Shown: positions 17,319 to 24,929 of the stretch, piece after piece
How positions within the stretch are numbered: the first letter of the stretch is position 1
How the letters are laid out: each line of letters begins with the position of its first letter
Source: Fibrobacter sp. UWH6
GTDB taxonomy: Bacteria > Fibrobacterota > Fibrobacteria > Fibrobacterales > Fibrobacteraceae
Direction of reading: 5' to 3'
NCBI RefSeq assembly: GCF_900142465.1
Contig: NZ_FRAX01000014.1
Location: forward strand, 47,249 to 111,248
Length of the DNA: 64,000 nt
The notes under the pieces: model-generated
Database searches by the model: none
Seen by the model: the letters and a program-made list of their open reading frames with translations, nothing else
What the model was told of the DNA's origin: nothing
Program-made: the position numbers and the translations under genes

Positions 17319-17510
17319 ATGGAAGATCTTGTTTTGACAATTCCAACCCAGGATTTGGGTATCATGGAGACGCTAGCGAATCGCATGGGCTGGACCGTGC
17401 GGTCAAAGCGGAGCATTGTCCAGAAATTCGTCGATTCATGTCCCAAGACTCCGATGATGACTGATGAAGAAATCGCCGCTGAAGTCAACGCGGTCCGTTA
17501 CGGGAAATGA
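17319..17510 (+). CDS. Antitoxin of a PIN toxin-antitoxin pair
   Basis: A 63-residue protein (MEDLVLTIPTQDLGIMETLA ... TDEEIAAEVNAVRYGK). It ends in an acidic-then-basic helix like the RelB-type antitoxin at 22266 (EEEIEAEISAYRAGK), which is the basis for the call together with its position before a PIN toxin. The frame is open further upstream, but GGCGAGG lies seven bases before ATG 17319. The stop overlaps the toxin start by four bases (ATGA), so the two are translationally coupled. It would neutralise the toxin and may bind its own promoter. Confidence 0.75.
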   Translation: MEDLVLTIPTQDLGIMETLANRMGWTVRSKRSIVQKFVDSCPKTPMMTDEEIAAEVNAVRYGK

Positions 17511-17914
17511 AGGTCCTGTTCGACACAAATTTGTGGATATCATTCATGATAGGCAAGCGGCTTGCTTCGCTTGCCGATGTTTTATGCCGTAATGATGTTC
17601 AGGTTTATATGAGCGAGCTGTTGCTAGATGAAATTCAAACTGTGATAGCTCGTCCGAAATTTAACGTTATTATTTCTCAAGAATCTCGGCAAGCGTTTGT
17701 TGATATGGTAGATAATGTTTGTCATTGGACTCCAATCACAATACAAGCTGAATCACCTATTAGGGACATTAAGGATCTCTTTATATTGTCAATGGCAGAA
17801 AGCGTTCCTGTTGATTTCATTATAAGTGGCGACAAGGATTTGACGGAACTAGAAAGCCATGCTGGAATACCAATTCTTTCGTATTCGGAGTTTTTGAATA
17901 AATTAGGTTTATAA
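17507..17914 (+). CDS. PIN-domain toxin (putative ribonuclease)
   Basis: A 135-residue toxin of the small PIN group (TIGR00305-like). Active-site acids are in place: LFDTNLW near the N-terminus, LLDEIQ (about 40), DIKDLFILSMAE (about 86-97) and IISGDKDLTEL (about 107-117). The usual target of such toxins is RNA, but the substrate here is unknown. It overlaps the antitoxin by four bases. It sits between intact thrS and the structured RNA candidate, in the opposite direction to both. Confidence 0.85.
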   Translation: MKVLFDTNLWISFMIGKRLASLADVLCRNDVQVYMSELLLDEIQTVIARPKFNVIISQESRQAFVDMVDNVCHWTPITIQAESPIRDIKDLFILSMAESVPVDFIISGDKDLTELESHAGIPILSYSEFLNKLGL

Positions 17915-17918
17915 ATGA

Positions 17919-17983
17919 AAAACGCAGGCTCGGGGAGTCTGCGTTTCAAATTTAAAAAGCGATGCCGGAACGGTGTCCGGCAT
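17919..17983 (-). terminator. Two hairpins between the PIN toxin and thrS (thrS terminator)
   Basis: ATGCCGGA/TCCGGCAT (17962-17983) is followed on the minus strand by CGCTTTTTAAA, ending thrS. A second stem AAACGCAG/CTGCGTTT (17920-17946) has T's on the minus side and may also stop the toxin transcript. Confidence 0.7.
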
Positions 17984-17997
17984 GACATATTGGACGA

Positions 17998-19935
17998 TTA
18001 GCGAACAACCTTGCGATCGTCAGCTGTCATTGCGAGGAACTCAGCGACGGTCATCTGACCCTTATCGCCTTCCTTACGCTTGTTGACTGCAACCTTGCCT
18101 TCGGCCATTTCCTTTTCACCTACAATAATCTTATAGGGGATTTTCTGGAGTTCGCACTGACGGAACTTGTAGCCAAGCTTTTCGTTGGATTCGTCGATGT
18201 CGCAGCGGACGCCGGCGTTCACCAGTTCGCGTTCCACCTTGTGGGCGTATTCAGCGAACTTTTCAGAAATGGGGAGGACGCGTGCCTGGACCGGAGCCAA
18301 CCACAGCGGGAAATCGCCCATGAATTCTTCGATAAGGATGCCCAGGAAGCGTTCGATGGAACCCACGGCTGCGCGGTGCAGCATAACGGGGATGTGCTTC
18401 TGGTTGTCCTTACCCACATATTCAGCACCGAGACGCTGGGGCAGGTTGAAGTCCACCTGGATGGTTCCGCACTGCCAATCACGGCCGAGAGAGTCCTTCA
18501 AGGTGAATTCAAGCTTCGGGCCATAGAAGGCGCCTTCGCCCGGGTTCAAGATGTAGTCGAGGCCTGCAAGCTTGGTGGCTTCTTCAAGAGCTGCTTCTGC
18601 CTTGTCCCACAGTTCGTCAGAACCCACGCGGCGTTCCGGACGGGTAGAGAACTTCACCACGATGGAATCGAAACCGAAGTCGTGGTAGATTTCCTTCACG
18701 AGAGCGCAGAAGTCAGCCACTTCGGATGCGATCTGTTCTTCGGTACAGAAGATATGAGCGTCATCCTGAACAAAGCCGCGAACACGCATCAAACCGTGCA
18801 TGGTACCGGCCGGTTCGTAACGGTGGCACTTACCGAATTCTGCAAGACGCATCGGAAGGTCACGCCAGCTACGGAGGCCGGTGTTGAAAATCTGGATATG
18901 GCAGGGGCAGTTCATGGGCTTCACAGCCATTTCAACGTCGCCAGCCATGGTCTTGAACATGTTTTCGTTGTACTTGTCGGCGTGACCGGACTTGATCCAC
19001 AAAGTCTTGTTCACGATTTCCGGAGTAATCACTTCCAGGTAGCCACGACGGTCGATCTTACCACGGATGTAGTCCTTGAGGGCGTTCACCATCTTGGTGC
19101 CGTTGGGGTGCCAGAACACCATGCCAGGAGAATGGTCTTCGATGTGGTAGAGGTCCATTTCCTTACCGATGCGGCGGTGGTCGCGCTTTTCGGCTTCTTC
19201 AAGGAACTTCAAATAAGTTTCCAGGCCTTCCTTGTCGGCAAAGCAGGTGCCATAAACTCGGGTCAGCTGGTCGCTGTTCTGGTCGCCGTGCCAGTATGCA
19301 CCTGCGAGGGAGAGCAGCTTGAAGGACTTCAGCTTGCCAGTGCTCGGGACATGAGGACCTGCACAGAGGTCTTCCCAGTTCTTGCCCGGTTCGCCGTTAG
19401 CATAGAAACTCAGGGTGCCGTCGGCGCCTTCGCGAGTCAGTGCGCGTTCGGCGTTGTCGGTCTTGTACTTGTCGCCAGCGGTGCGCTTCAGGCCTTCTTC
19501 ACCGGAAACAACCACGCGAGTGAACGGGCGGTCTTCCTTGATGATTTCCTTCATGCGCTTTTCGATCTTTTCGAAATCAGACTGCTGAAGCGGAGTGGGT
19601 GTCATCAAATCGTAGTAGAAACCCTTTTCAACTGCGGGACCGTAAGCCAGCTTGGTGCCGGGGAACAGGTCGCAGATGGCTTCTGCCATCACGTGGCTGC
19701 AGGAGTGGCGCAAGAGCATCAAGCAATCCGGATCGTCATTGTTTGGAGTGATGATCTTGAAAGCGCCATCTTCGGTCAGGGGGCGGGAAAGGTCCAGGAC
19801 CTTGTCGCCCAGCTTAACGCCGAGAGCCTTGCGTGCGAGGCCTTCAGAAATGCTCTTTGCGATTTCGAGGCCGGTGGTGCCAGATTCAACGGTACGTACG
19901 CTGCCATCGGGCATGGTGAGGTTGATTTGAGACAT
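17998..19935 (-). CDS. thrS: Threonyl-tRNA synthetase
   Basis: Charges tRNA-Thr. The 645 residues have full domain order: TGS domain (about 1-62; LTMPDGSVRTVESG), editing domain (HSCSHVMAEAICDLFP, about 77), the class II core with NCPCH (zinc Cys), FGKCHRYEPAGTMHGLMRVRGF, TEEQI, and YGPKLEF, then the anticodon-binding domain (PLWLAPVQARVLPIS to the end). The frame is open to 20094, but AAGGA lies before ATG 19935, giving the usual MSQINLTMPDG start. A second, broken copy of the last ~245 codons lies 3.7 kb downstream on the same strand, so this gene has been part of a duplication. Confidence 0.98.
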   Translation of the reverse strand: MSQINLTMPDGSVRTVESGTTGLEIAKSISEGLARKALGVKLGDKVLDLSRPLTEDGAFKIITPNNDDPDCLMLLRHSCSHVMAEAICDLFPGTKLAYGPAVEKGFYYDLMTPTPLQQSDFEKIEKRMKEIIKEDRPFTRVVVSGEEGLKRTAGDKYKTDNAERALTREGADGTLSFYANGEPGKNWEDLCAGPHVPSTGKLKSFKLLSLAGAYWHGDQNSDQLTRVYGTCFADKEGLETYLKFLEEAEKRDHRRIGKEMDLYHIEDHSPGMVFWHPNGTKMVNALKDYIRGKIDRRGYLEVITPEIVNKTLWIKSGHADKYNENMFKTMAGDVEMAVKPMNCPCHIQIFNTGLRSWRDLPMRLAEFGKCHRYEPAGTMHGLMRVRGFVQDDAHIFCTEEQIASEVADFCALVKEIYHDFGFDSIVVKFSTRPERRVGSDELWDKAEAALEEATKLAGLDYILNPGEGAFYGPKLEFTLKDSLGRDWQCGTIQVDFNLPQRLGAEYVGKDNQKHIPVMLHRAAVGSIERFLGILIEEFMGDFPLWLAPVQARVLPISEKFAEYAHKVERELVNAGVRCDIDESNEKLGYKFRQCELQKIPYKIIVGEKEMAEGKVAVNKRKEGDKGQMTVAEFLAMTADDRKVVR

Positions 19936-20042
19936 AATAATTTCCTTTTTTGGGCAGTTCTTGCCCGGTTCCGCAGAAATACGACATCTGACGGTGCGGC
20001 CAAACATAGAATTTGGAGAGCGTCGTGGCAAACGGCTTTTGG

Positions 20043-20159
20043 GCGTTGCCGCGGCATCAGCCCGCGGCCGGGCTGTCGCGTTATCGGCTCGCAAGGCTCG
20101 CCGTCCGTTCAGCCTCGCTTTGCGAGTCCGAATGGCTTCGCCACTTCCATCCCTAACGC
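20043..20159. repeat. GCGTT...AACGC element, copy 2 (117 bp)
   Basis: Shares with 14312-14439 the start GCGTT, GGGCT near position 35, the internal AGCCTCGCTTTGCGAGTC, and the end ATCCCTAACGC. The interior varies. It lies upstream of the intact thrS, as copy 1 lies upstream of the thrS remnant. Confidence 0.7.
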
Positions 20160-20172
20160 GCTATGGTAATAT

Positions 20173-20470
20173 AAACCTTGCTCTGTGTAATGGTTTGTAT
20201 TATATTTTGATAAAATTGCTTCGGCTCGGAAATACCCAAATGTGAACATTTGGGTGCTTCGCTCGCCTTGCATATTTTTGTAATGTATTGAACTTGTAAT
20301 GCGAGGCGTTTATGGCAACTACTGTGCTACAGATTCGTATGGATGAAGACCTCAAGAACGAGGCCGCGGATCTTTTTGACAAGATGGGGATGGACCTTCC
20401 CACTGCAATTCGCGTTTTCTTAAAGCGAGCTGTGGCTGAAAAGGCGATTCCCTTTGAAGTTCGCGAACCC
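20173..20470 (+). repeat. Direct repeat copy 1: promoter region and start of RelB/DinJ antitoxin
   Basis: Almost identical to 22127-22424 (offset 1954). It includes about 140 bp of non-coding DNA with TATTATATTTTG, the palindrome at 20234-20255, and the first ~50 codons of the antitoxin. Downstream homology continues but is weaker. Confidence 0.9.
20234..20255 (+). promoter_or_regulatory. Palindromic operator candidate, copy 1
   Basis: Perfect inverted repeat ACCCAAATGT-GA-ACATTTGGGT, 57 bp before the antitoxin start. An identical site is at 22188-22209. Type II antitoxins usually repress their own operon, so this is a likely binding site; a hairpin role in RNA is possible. Confidence 0.5.
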
Positions 20471-20605
20471 CGCGCTGCCTATTCCGCAAATAGGGGCATT
20501 GCTGCCTTGTGAGCCTTGCAGGCTCAAGCCGAAGCTAACGGAGTTGCAGGGATGAGTGAAGAAGAAATCGAAGCAGAAATTACAGCCTATCGTTCTGGCA
20601 AGTAA
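20312..20605 (+). pseudogene. RelB/DinJ-type antitoxin with premature in-frame stop
   Basis: The first 66 codons match the intact antitoxin at 22266 almost exactly (QIRMDEDLKNEAADLF, GMDLPTAIRVFLKRAVAEK). An in-frame TGA (20510-20512) then replaces the codon aligned with Met. Beyond it the same frame continues to the same relative end (GMSEEEIEAEITAYRSGK, stop 20603-20605), with total length equal to the intact copy. So this is one nonsense change, not a frameshift. The truncated product keeps the DNA-binding N-terminal half and could still repress. The toxin-binding C-terminal half is lost. Confidence 0.85.
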
Positions 20606-20619
20606 AATTCAGAGAATTC

Positions 20620-20674
20620 AATCCCTTCTAAAGTCGTTGAATTTCTAGAAATTCTTGCAAAGGAGTACCTGTGA
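20620..20674 (+). pseudogene. Remnant of a PIN toxin C-terminus
   Basis: Only the last ~17 codons survive (SKVVEFLEILAKEYL), matching the end of the intact toxin at 22580-22993 (REFLEILVKEGV). Most of the toxin gene has been deleted. The stop overlaps the next gene's GTG exactly as in the intact copy. Confidence 0.7.
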
Positions 20675-20823
20675 AAAAGAACGCGCAACAGAACTCGGTT
20701 CTAGAAGAAGTTGAAAAATGGCGTAATGATAAAGATGTAACTGACGATAGCGTCTCTAAGGTTTTAAATAACAAATCTCAGGAACTGCCTAATATCAAAA
20801 AGGTTTCAAAAATTTGGGGATAG
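20671..20823 (+). CDS. Third small protein of the RelB/DinJ-PIN module, copy 1 (50 aa)
   Basis: GTG 20671 overlaps the stop of the toxin remnant (GTGA) and has AAGGAG upstream. The product (core VLEEVEKWRNDKDVTDDSV, then SKVLNNKSQELPNIKK) is clearly related to the 54-residue product at 22990 (FLEELEKWRKDYNVTDDSVAKVLNRKSREL). The reading frame, start and ribosome site are intact here although the antitoxin is truncated and the toxin deleted. It is hydrophilic with predicted helices and no known domain. Its role is unknown. Confidence 0.7.
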   Translation: MKKNAQQNSVLEEVEKWRNDKDVTDDSVSKVLNNKSQELPNIKKVSKIWG

Positions 20824-20873
20824 CAGAACCTAACTGGGAATTTTTGAAATTGTAGCGATTTCCGTACCAAAAA

Positions 20874-22034
20874 TTAAAACACAGTATCCAACTTCTTGTA
20901 GTTGAAAATTCTGCGCTCCATGTAAGAATCCATTTCATCGCCGGAGTAAATCAGGCCGCCTTGTTTTCCTTCAAAATTTGGAACAAAGCTTTCGGCTTTG
21001 GTGAAGTTCTTGAAAAATTCCGGCACAATGGAATCGCTGGCTTTGATTTCGTACGGAACGACGGATCCGCCTCTAACATCTAGCAAGTCGATTTCAATGC
21101 CAGATTCTGTTCGTAAAAAGTAAAGGTCTGTTTTTTTGCCAGCATTCAGTCGAGCTTTCATGGCTTCGAGTATAACCATGTTTTCAAACAGGTTGCCGAA
21201 CAAGCCATCTTTTTCAACACGCTCTGCATTTGTCAGGGAGAGCAGCGAGCACGGAATACCCGTATCTACAAAGAATACCTTTGGCGATTTTGTCAAGCGC
21301 TTGGTAACATTGCCAAACCACGGCTGCAATGTAAATACAATGTGGCTTGCTACCAAAACGGAAAGCCATTCCTTGAGAGTTGTAGAACTTACGCCGACAT
21401 CGCCTGCCAAGCTGGAGTAATTGATTATTTGCCCAACTCTGCCTGCCAGTAATGTGAGAAACAGCTCAAACTTGCGAAGATCCTTGACATTAATTAAGGT
21501 TCGGACATCTCGTTCAATGTATGTTTGGATGTAGTCGCGATAGTAACTTTCCGCTTCAAGATTTTTCTCGTAGAGGCGAGGCATGCCTCCATTTAAAATG
21601 AATTCACCTCGAGAAAAATCTTTGTTGTAATTTGAAATTTCGGAAATGGAATAAGGCAACAATGTGAAGATACTTGTTCGTCCGGCGAGGCTCTGGGATA
21701 TCGCTTGGCTCAATAAAAGTTGCTGGCTACCAGTGATTACAAATTGAGCATCCAGCCCGGTGCGGTCAACTTCCACCTGTACCTGGCTCAGCAATTCCGG
21801 GCAATTCTGGATTTCGTCAAGGATAATGGGCGGCTTATGGGATGCCAGGAATCCCTTGGGGTCTCTGTGGGCAAAATCTCTCAAATCTCGTTGTTCCAAG
21901 TTTACATACTTGTAATTAGGAAACAGTTTTTTTGCCAAAGTAGTTTTGCCGGATTGCCTTGGCCCGACAATCGTTATGACAGGGTACTTTATTCCTTCAG
22001 AAAGGATTTTTTCTTCAATTTTTCTAGAAACCAT
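20874..22034 (-). CDS. AAA_14/DUF4143 family ATPase
   Basis: The 386-residue protein has an N-terminal AAA domain with Walker A GPRQSGKTTLAKKLF (about 20), Walker B PIILDEIQ (about 66), and sensor VITGSQQ. The C-terminal DUF4143 part contains a winged-helix-like segment (YSSLAGDVGVSSTTLKEWL) and a nuclease-like end (SGIEIDLLDVRG ... PYEIKAS). Such ATPases are common, mobile and of unknown function. The frame is open to 22193, but that extension overlaps the repeated promoter region; Met at 22034 gives the family start. It lies, inverted, between two direct repeats of the toxin-antitoxin promoter and antitoxin start. Confidence 0.85.
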   Translation of the reverse strand: MVSRKIEEKILSEGIKYPVITIVGPRQSGKTTLAKKLFPNYKYVNLEQRDLRDFAHRDPKGFLASHKPPIILDEIQNCPELLSQVQVEVDRTGLDAQFVITGSQQLLLSQAISQSLAGRTSIFTLLPYSISEISNYNKDFSRGEFILNGGMPRLYEKNLEAESYYRDYIQTYIERDVRTLINVKDLRKFELFLTLLAGRVGQIINYSSLAGDVGVSSTTLKEWLSVLVASHIVFTLQPWFGNVTKRLTKSPKVFFVDTGIPCSLLSLTNAERVEKDGLFGNLFENMVILEAMKARLNAGKKTDLYFLRTESGIEIDLLDVRGGSVVPYEIKASDSIVPEFFKNFTKAESFVPNFEGKQGGLIYSGDEMDSYMERRIFNYKKLDTVF

Positions 22035-22126
22035 GCCTAGAATATAACTAATACATTGTGGAAATTTCAAGTTAAATTTGATATTTCCACAATAATCAAT
22101 GTCAGAACGGATGATTGAAAATACAC

Positions 22127-22424
22127 AAACCTTGCTTTGTGTAATGGTTTGTATTATATTTTGATAAAATTGCTTCGGCTCGGAAATACCCAAATGTGAA
22201 CATTTGGGTGCTTCGCTCGCCTTGCATATTTTTGTAATGTATTGAACTTGTAATGCGAGGCGTTTATGGCAACTACTGTGCTACAGATTCGTATGGATGA
22301 AGACCTCAAGAACGAGGCTGCCGATCTTTTTGACAAGATGGGGATGGACCTTCCAACGGCCATTCGCGTTTTCTTAAAGCGAGCTGTGGCTGAAAAGGCG
22401 ATTCCCTTTGAAGTTCGCGAACCT
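22127..22424 (+). repeat. Direct repeat copy 2: promoter region and start of RelB/DinJ antitoxin
   Basis: Partner of 20173-20470, with only a few mismatches over almost 300 bp (for example GCTTTGTG against GCTCTGTG). The close match in non-coding sequence points to a recent duplication or gene conversion. Confidence 0.9.
22188..22209 (+). promoter_or_regulatory. Palindromic operator candidate, copy 2
   Basis: Same ACCCAAATGT-GA-ACATTTGGGT palindrome as at 20234, again 57 bp before an antitoxin start. Confidence 0.5.
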
Positions 22425-22559
22425 CGCGCTACTTACTCTGCCAATAAAGGTTGGAATGCGTTTATGGAGTTGCGCAATCAGGCCCAGCAAGGCCCTGCCG
22501 CAGGAATGAGTGAAGAAGAAATCGAAGCAGAAATTTCAGCCTACCGCGCGGGAAAGTAA
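22266..22559 (+). CDS. RelB/DinJ family antitoxin
   Basis: A 97-residue antitoxin. The N-terminal part is a ribbon-helix-helix DNA-binding domain (TTVLQIRMDEDLKNEAADLF, GMDLPTAIRVFLKRAV). The C-terminal part (GWNAFMELRNQ ... EEEIEAEISAYRAGK) should wrap the toxin. It is the first gene of a three-gene module: the PIN toxin begins 20 nt later and a small third gene overlaps the toxin end. It probably represses its own promoter through the palindrome at 22188. This is the intact relative of the truncated copy at 20312. Confidence 0.88.
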   Translation: MATTVLQIRMDEDLKNEAADLFDKMGMDLPTAIRVFLKRAVAEKAIPFEVREPRATYSANKGWNAFMELRNQAQQGPAAGMSEEEIEAEISAYRAGK

Positions 22560-22579
22560 CAACGGCGGAGGAGCTCGTG

Positions 22580-22993
22580 GTGTACGCTGTTATTGACACT
22601 AATGTCATTGTGTCATCTTTGTTGACGAAGAATCCTTTGTCTCCTGTAATGTTGGTGATGCACGAACTTTTTGCTGGGAAAGTGCAATTGCTTGTTAATG
22701 ACGCTATTCTTGCGGAATACAAAGAAGTCCTTTCTAGACCTAAGTTTGAGCTTGACGAAAAAGCGGTTTGCGAAACTTTGGAAAATATCAAAAGCCTTTG
22801 TATAAACGTTGATGCTCCAGAAAGCGGAGTTGTACTTCCCGATCCCAAGGACATTGTGTTCTATGATGTTGCTCTTGCTTGCCGTGACAAGGATGCGTCG
22901 CTTGTAATGGGGAATACCAAACATTTTCCAGGAGTTTCTTTTGTTGTAACTCCTCGAGAGTTTCTAGAAATTCTTGTGAAGGAGGGGGTGTGA
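22580..22993 (+). CDS. PIN-domain toxin
   Basis: A 137-residue toxin of the TIGR00305-like PIN group. Acidic positions are present: VIDTNVIVSSLL (N-terminus), ILAEYKEVL (about 50), DPKDIVFYDVALACRD (about 92-107) and LVMGNTKHFP (about 113; Asn replaces the more usual Asp in GDxD, which may change activity). GTG codons at 22577 and 22580 are both possible; GGAGGAG at 22566-22572 fits 22580 better. The antitoxin lies just upstream. The third gene begins inside the stop codon. Confidence 0.82.
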   Translation: MYAVIDTNVIVSSLLTKNPLSPVMLVMHELFAGKVQLLVNDAILAEYKEVLSRPKFELDEKAVCETLENIKSLCINVDAPESGVVLPDPKDIVFYDVALACRDKDASLVMGNTKHFPGVSFVVTPREFLEILVKEGV

Positions 22994-23154
22994 AGAACGA
23001 ACATGAAAAGTCGTTTCTTGAGGAACTTGAAAAATGGCGCAAGGATTACAATGTGACTGACGATAGTGTTGCTAAAGTCCTGAATAGAAAATCCAGGGAA
23101 CTATCCAATGCGAAAAAGAATCCCAAAATTTGGGATTCTTCTTTCGTGTTCTGA
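22990..23154 (+). CDS. Third small protein of the RelB/DinJ-PIN module, copy 2 (54 aa)
   Basis: GTG 22990 overlaps the toxin stop (GTGTGA) with GGAGGGGG upstream. The product is charged and helical (EKSFLEELEKWRKDYNVTDD, then SVAKVLNRKSRELSNAKKN) with a short hydrophobic end (WDSSFVF). It is conserved with the product at 20671 in sequence, start codon type, overlap and ribosome site. The TDDSVxKVLNxKSxEL core looks like a short DNA- or protein-binding helix pair, but I recognise no family. The last codons form a hairpin that also acts as a terminator, which may explain the C-terminal difference. Confidence 0.7.
   Translation: MKNEHEKSFLEELEKWRKDYNVTDDSVAKVLNRKSRELSNAKKNPKIWDSSFVF
23115..23145. 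terminator. Terminator shared by convergent genes
   Basis: AAGAATCCCA / TGGGATTCTT stem within the end of the third small gene, 20 bp before the end of the convergent pectate lyase gene. Confidence 0.65.
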
Positions 23155-23162
23155 AGTTCAGA

Positions 23163-24788
23163 TTACTTCACCACGTAGATGCTGTTTCGAGGCGTTCCTG
23201 GGATTGAAATCTTTTTGCCTTCTTCTATATAGACTTGGCGGATGGCGATTCTTTGTCCCATGGGATTGAAAACGTGGACGGTGGCCATGCCGCTCTTTGG
23301 GGCGATTTGCATATCCTTTGCTATTGCAGTGGGGTCCGTACTATCTGCAGGATTCTTTTCTACTTCAGAACTGTCAGCAGGAATTTCCCCTATTTCGGTA
23401 CTATCCGCGGGCGTTTCAATATCGGGGACCTTGGTGGAGTCATCCTCAACGGGTTTTGTGTATCCGTCCACTAATCCGTTCAGGTAGATTTCCATATTCA
23501 GGTAGCCAGATGCGTCCTTTTTCAAGGCGTCGCTGGGATCGTTCTTATTCAAACCCATTTTCTCTTCCCATTCATCGGGAATGCCATCTTTGTCTGTGTC
23601 GGTCTTGGTGCCGTCTTTAAAGTTGCCAACCACATTGGCGAGGCTTAAGCTTGCTTCGTCAGAAATGATAGCACCCTTTTTCCCCAGAGAAGTCAATTCG
23701 TCAATCATGTATTTGTCAACGTCATCGCGTGCGGGGTAAGAGGCGCCTACTTCTTTTACGATGTAATTGTAGGCTTCCTTGGCGGATGTCTGCTGGGTGA
23801 TGGCTGCAAAGGCTACGGGCAAGTTTTCGAAACTATCGTGCGATGCTACCGTTTTAGACCCGTAGAAAGATCCGTCGGATTCTGTGGTCGCCAGGGATCC
23901 GCCCAGCTGTCCATTTCCATCGGCGTCGATATAGTTGCCCTTCTGGTAAATCTGGAACGTTTGTGTGCCGCGGGTAAAGGCGGATGTGCCGCTGGAATTG
24001 GGGCCGCCAATAAAGTAGTTGTCTTCTACTGCGGCCCAGGAGTTCCCTTCGGAATCACCCATAATGTAGCCGCCGCCTCCGCCCCAGTTATAAACCACGT
24101 TGTTTACAAACTGGTTCAGACCCTTCACCTTCGGGTTACGAGTCTTGTTATCAATGTACAAATTGCGGAATAAGGTTACACCGCCATCAGTTTGTATCAG
24201 GCCTCCGCAGGAATGGTCGTGCAGTCCTTGGCCGATAATGGAATTCTGGATGGTAATGTTTGCGGGTTTGCTACCCTTGTTGTCCCAGCTAATGGAGAAG
24301 GTTTCATCGCGGCCCCAGCTAATGGACAGATGGTCAAAAATCATATCGGTGCCGTTAGCCACACCGGCGGCATCCTTCTTGCCGCTAGGCGCACTTTTAC
24401 CCATGCGGAAACGCATGTGGCGAATAATCAAGTTCTTGGCGCCAGAAAAGGAAACGCGATCGCCGTAAACCACAACGCCATCCCCTGGGGCCGTTTGCCC
24501 GGCAATGATGGAGTTGCCCTTGAAAACCAAGGTACTCTTCAGCTTGATAATGCCACTGACGTCGAAGACCACAATACGTCCGTCTTTACTGACGGCGTCT
24601 CTCAAGGAGCCTGTGCCGGAGTCGTCTAAGTTGGTGACGTGATAAACTTCAGGAGCGCTGGCGGCGCGAACGCCCAAAGTGAAGCGGCCAAATCCCTCGG
24701 CAGAGGGGAATGCCAACAGAGGTTCAGCGGCAGATGCTGCGGAGATCCCGAAGGACAAAATCAGAGCTGAGCTTAGAAAATTTTTCAT
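23163..24788 (-). CDS. Secreted pectate lyase (PL1-like) with Ca-binding repeat and sorting tail
   Basis: Cleaves pectate by beta-elimination outside the cell. The 541 residues comprise a signal peptide (about 1-20), then a right-handed beta-helix catalytic domain (about 25-350): FPSAEGFGRFTLGGR-type opening, GSLRDAVSKDGRIVVFDVSG, SIIAGQTAPGDGVVVYG, IIRHMRFRMG, DMIFDHLSISWGRDETFS and NRNPKVKG-type strands. Around 395-425 is a calcium-binding segment (DTDKDGIPDEWEEKMGL). An Asp/Pro/Ser-rich linker leads to a 45-residue C-terminal tail (GMATVHVFNPMGQRIAIRQV ... NSIYVVK) like a sorting domain. It has its own start site with an AAGGGA-type ribosome site. Confidence 0.88.
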   Translation of the reverse strand: MKNFLSSALILSFGISAASAAEPLLAFPSAEGFGRFTLGVRAASAPEVYHVTNLDDSGTGSLRDAVSKDGRIVVFDVSGIIKLKSTLVFKGNSIIAGQTAPGDGVVVYGDRVSFSGAKNLIIRHMRFRMGKSAPSGKKDAAGVANGTDMIFDHLSISWGRDETFSISWDNKGSKPANITIQNSIIGQGLHDHSCGGLIQTDGGVTLFRNLYIDNKTRNPKVKGLNQFVNNVVYNWGGGGGYIMGDSEGNSWAAVEDNYFIGGPNSSGTSAFTRGTQTFQIYQKGNYIDADGNGQLGGSLATTESDGSFYGSKTVASHDSFENLPVAFAAITQQTSAKEAYNYIVKEVGASYPARDDVDKYMIDELTSLGKKGAIISDEASLSLANVVGNFKDGTKTDTDKDGIPDEWEEKMGLNKNDPSDALKKDASGYLNMEIYLNGLVDGYTKPVEDDSTKVPDIETPADSTEIGEIPADSSEVEKNPADSTDPTAIAKDMQIAPKSGMATVHVFNPMGQRIAIRQVYIEEGKKISIPGTPRNSIYVVK

Positions 24789-24929
24789 ACAAACAATCCC
24801 TTTTTAACACCAGCTGTAAATCTAATGTTTTTCAGGAAAAATACGATGAAAAAGTCTAGGAAGCGTTCAAAAACCGTTGTCTTTGGACAATTCTACTTTT
24901 TGGGGGCTGTATTGAGGAGAATTAGCAAC

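Noticed and set aside
18241..20169. 642-codon plus-strand open frame opposite thrS
   Set aside because: Shadow of thrS; glgP, nuoL and nuoM have similar long antisense frames caused by codon bias.
20510..20512. UGA recoding in the antitoxin copy
   Set aside because: The aligned codon in the intact copy is Met, there is no recoding signal, and the toxin next to it is deleted; a nonsense mutation is simpler.
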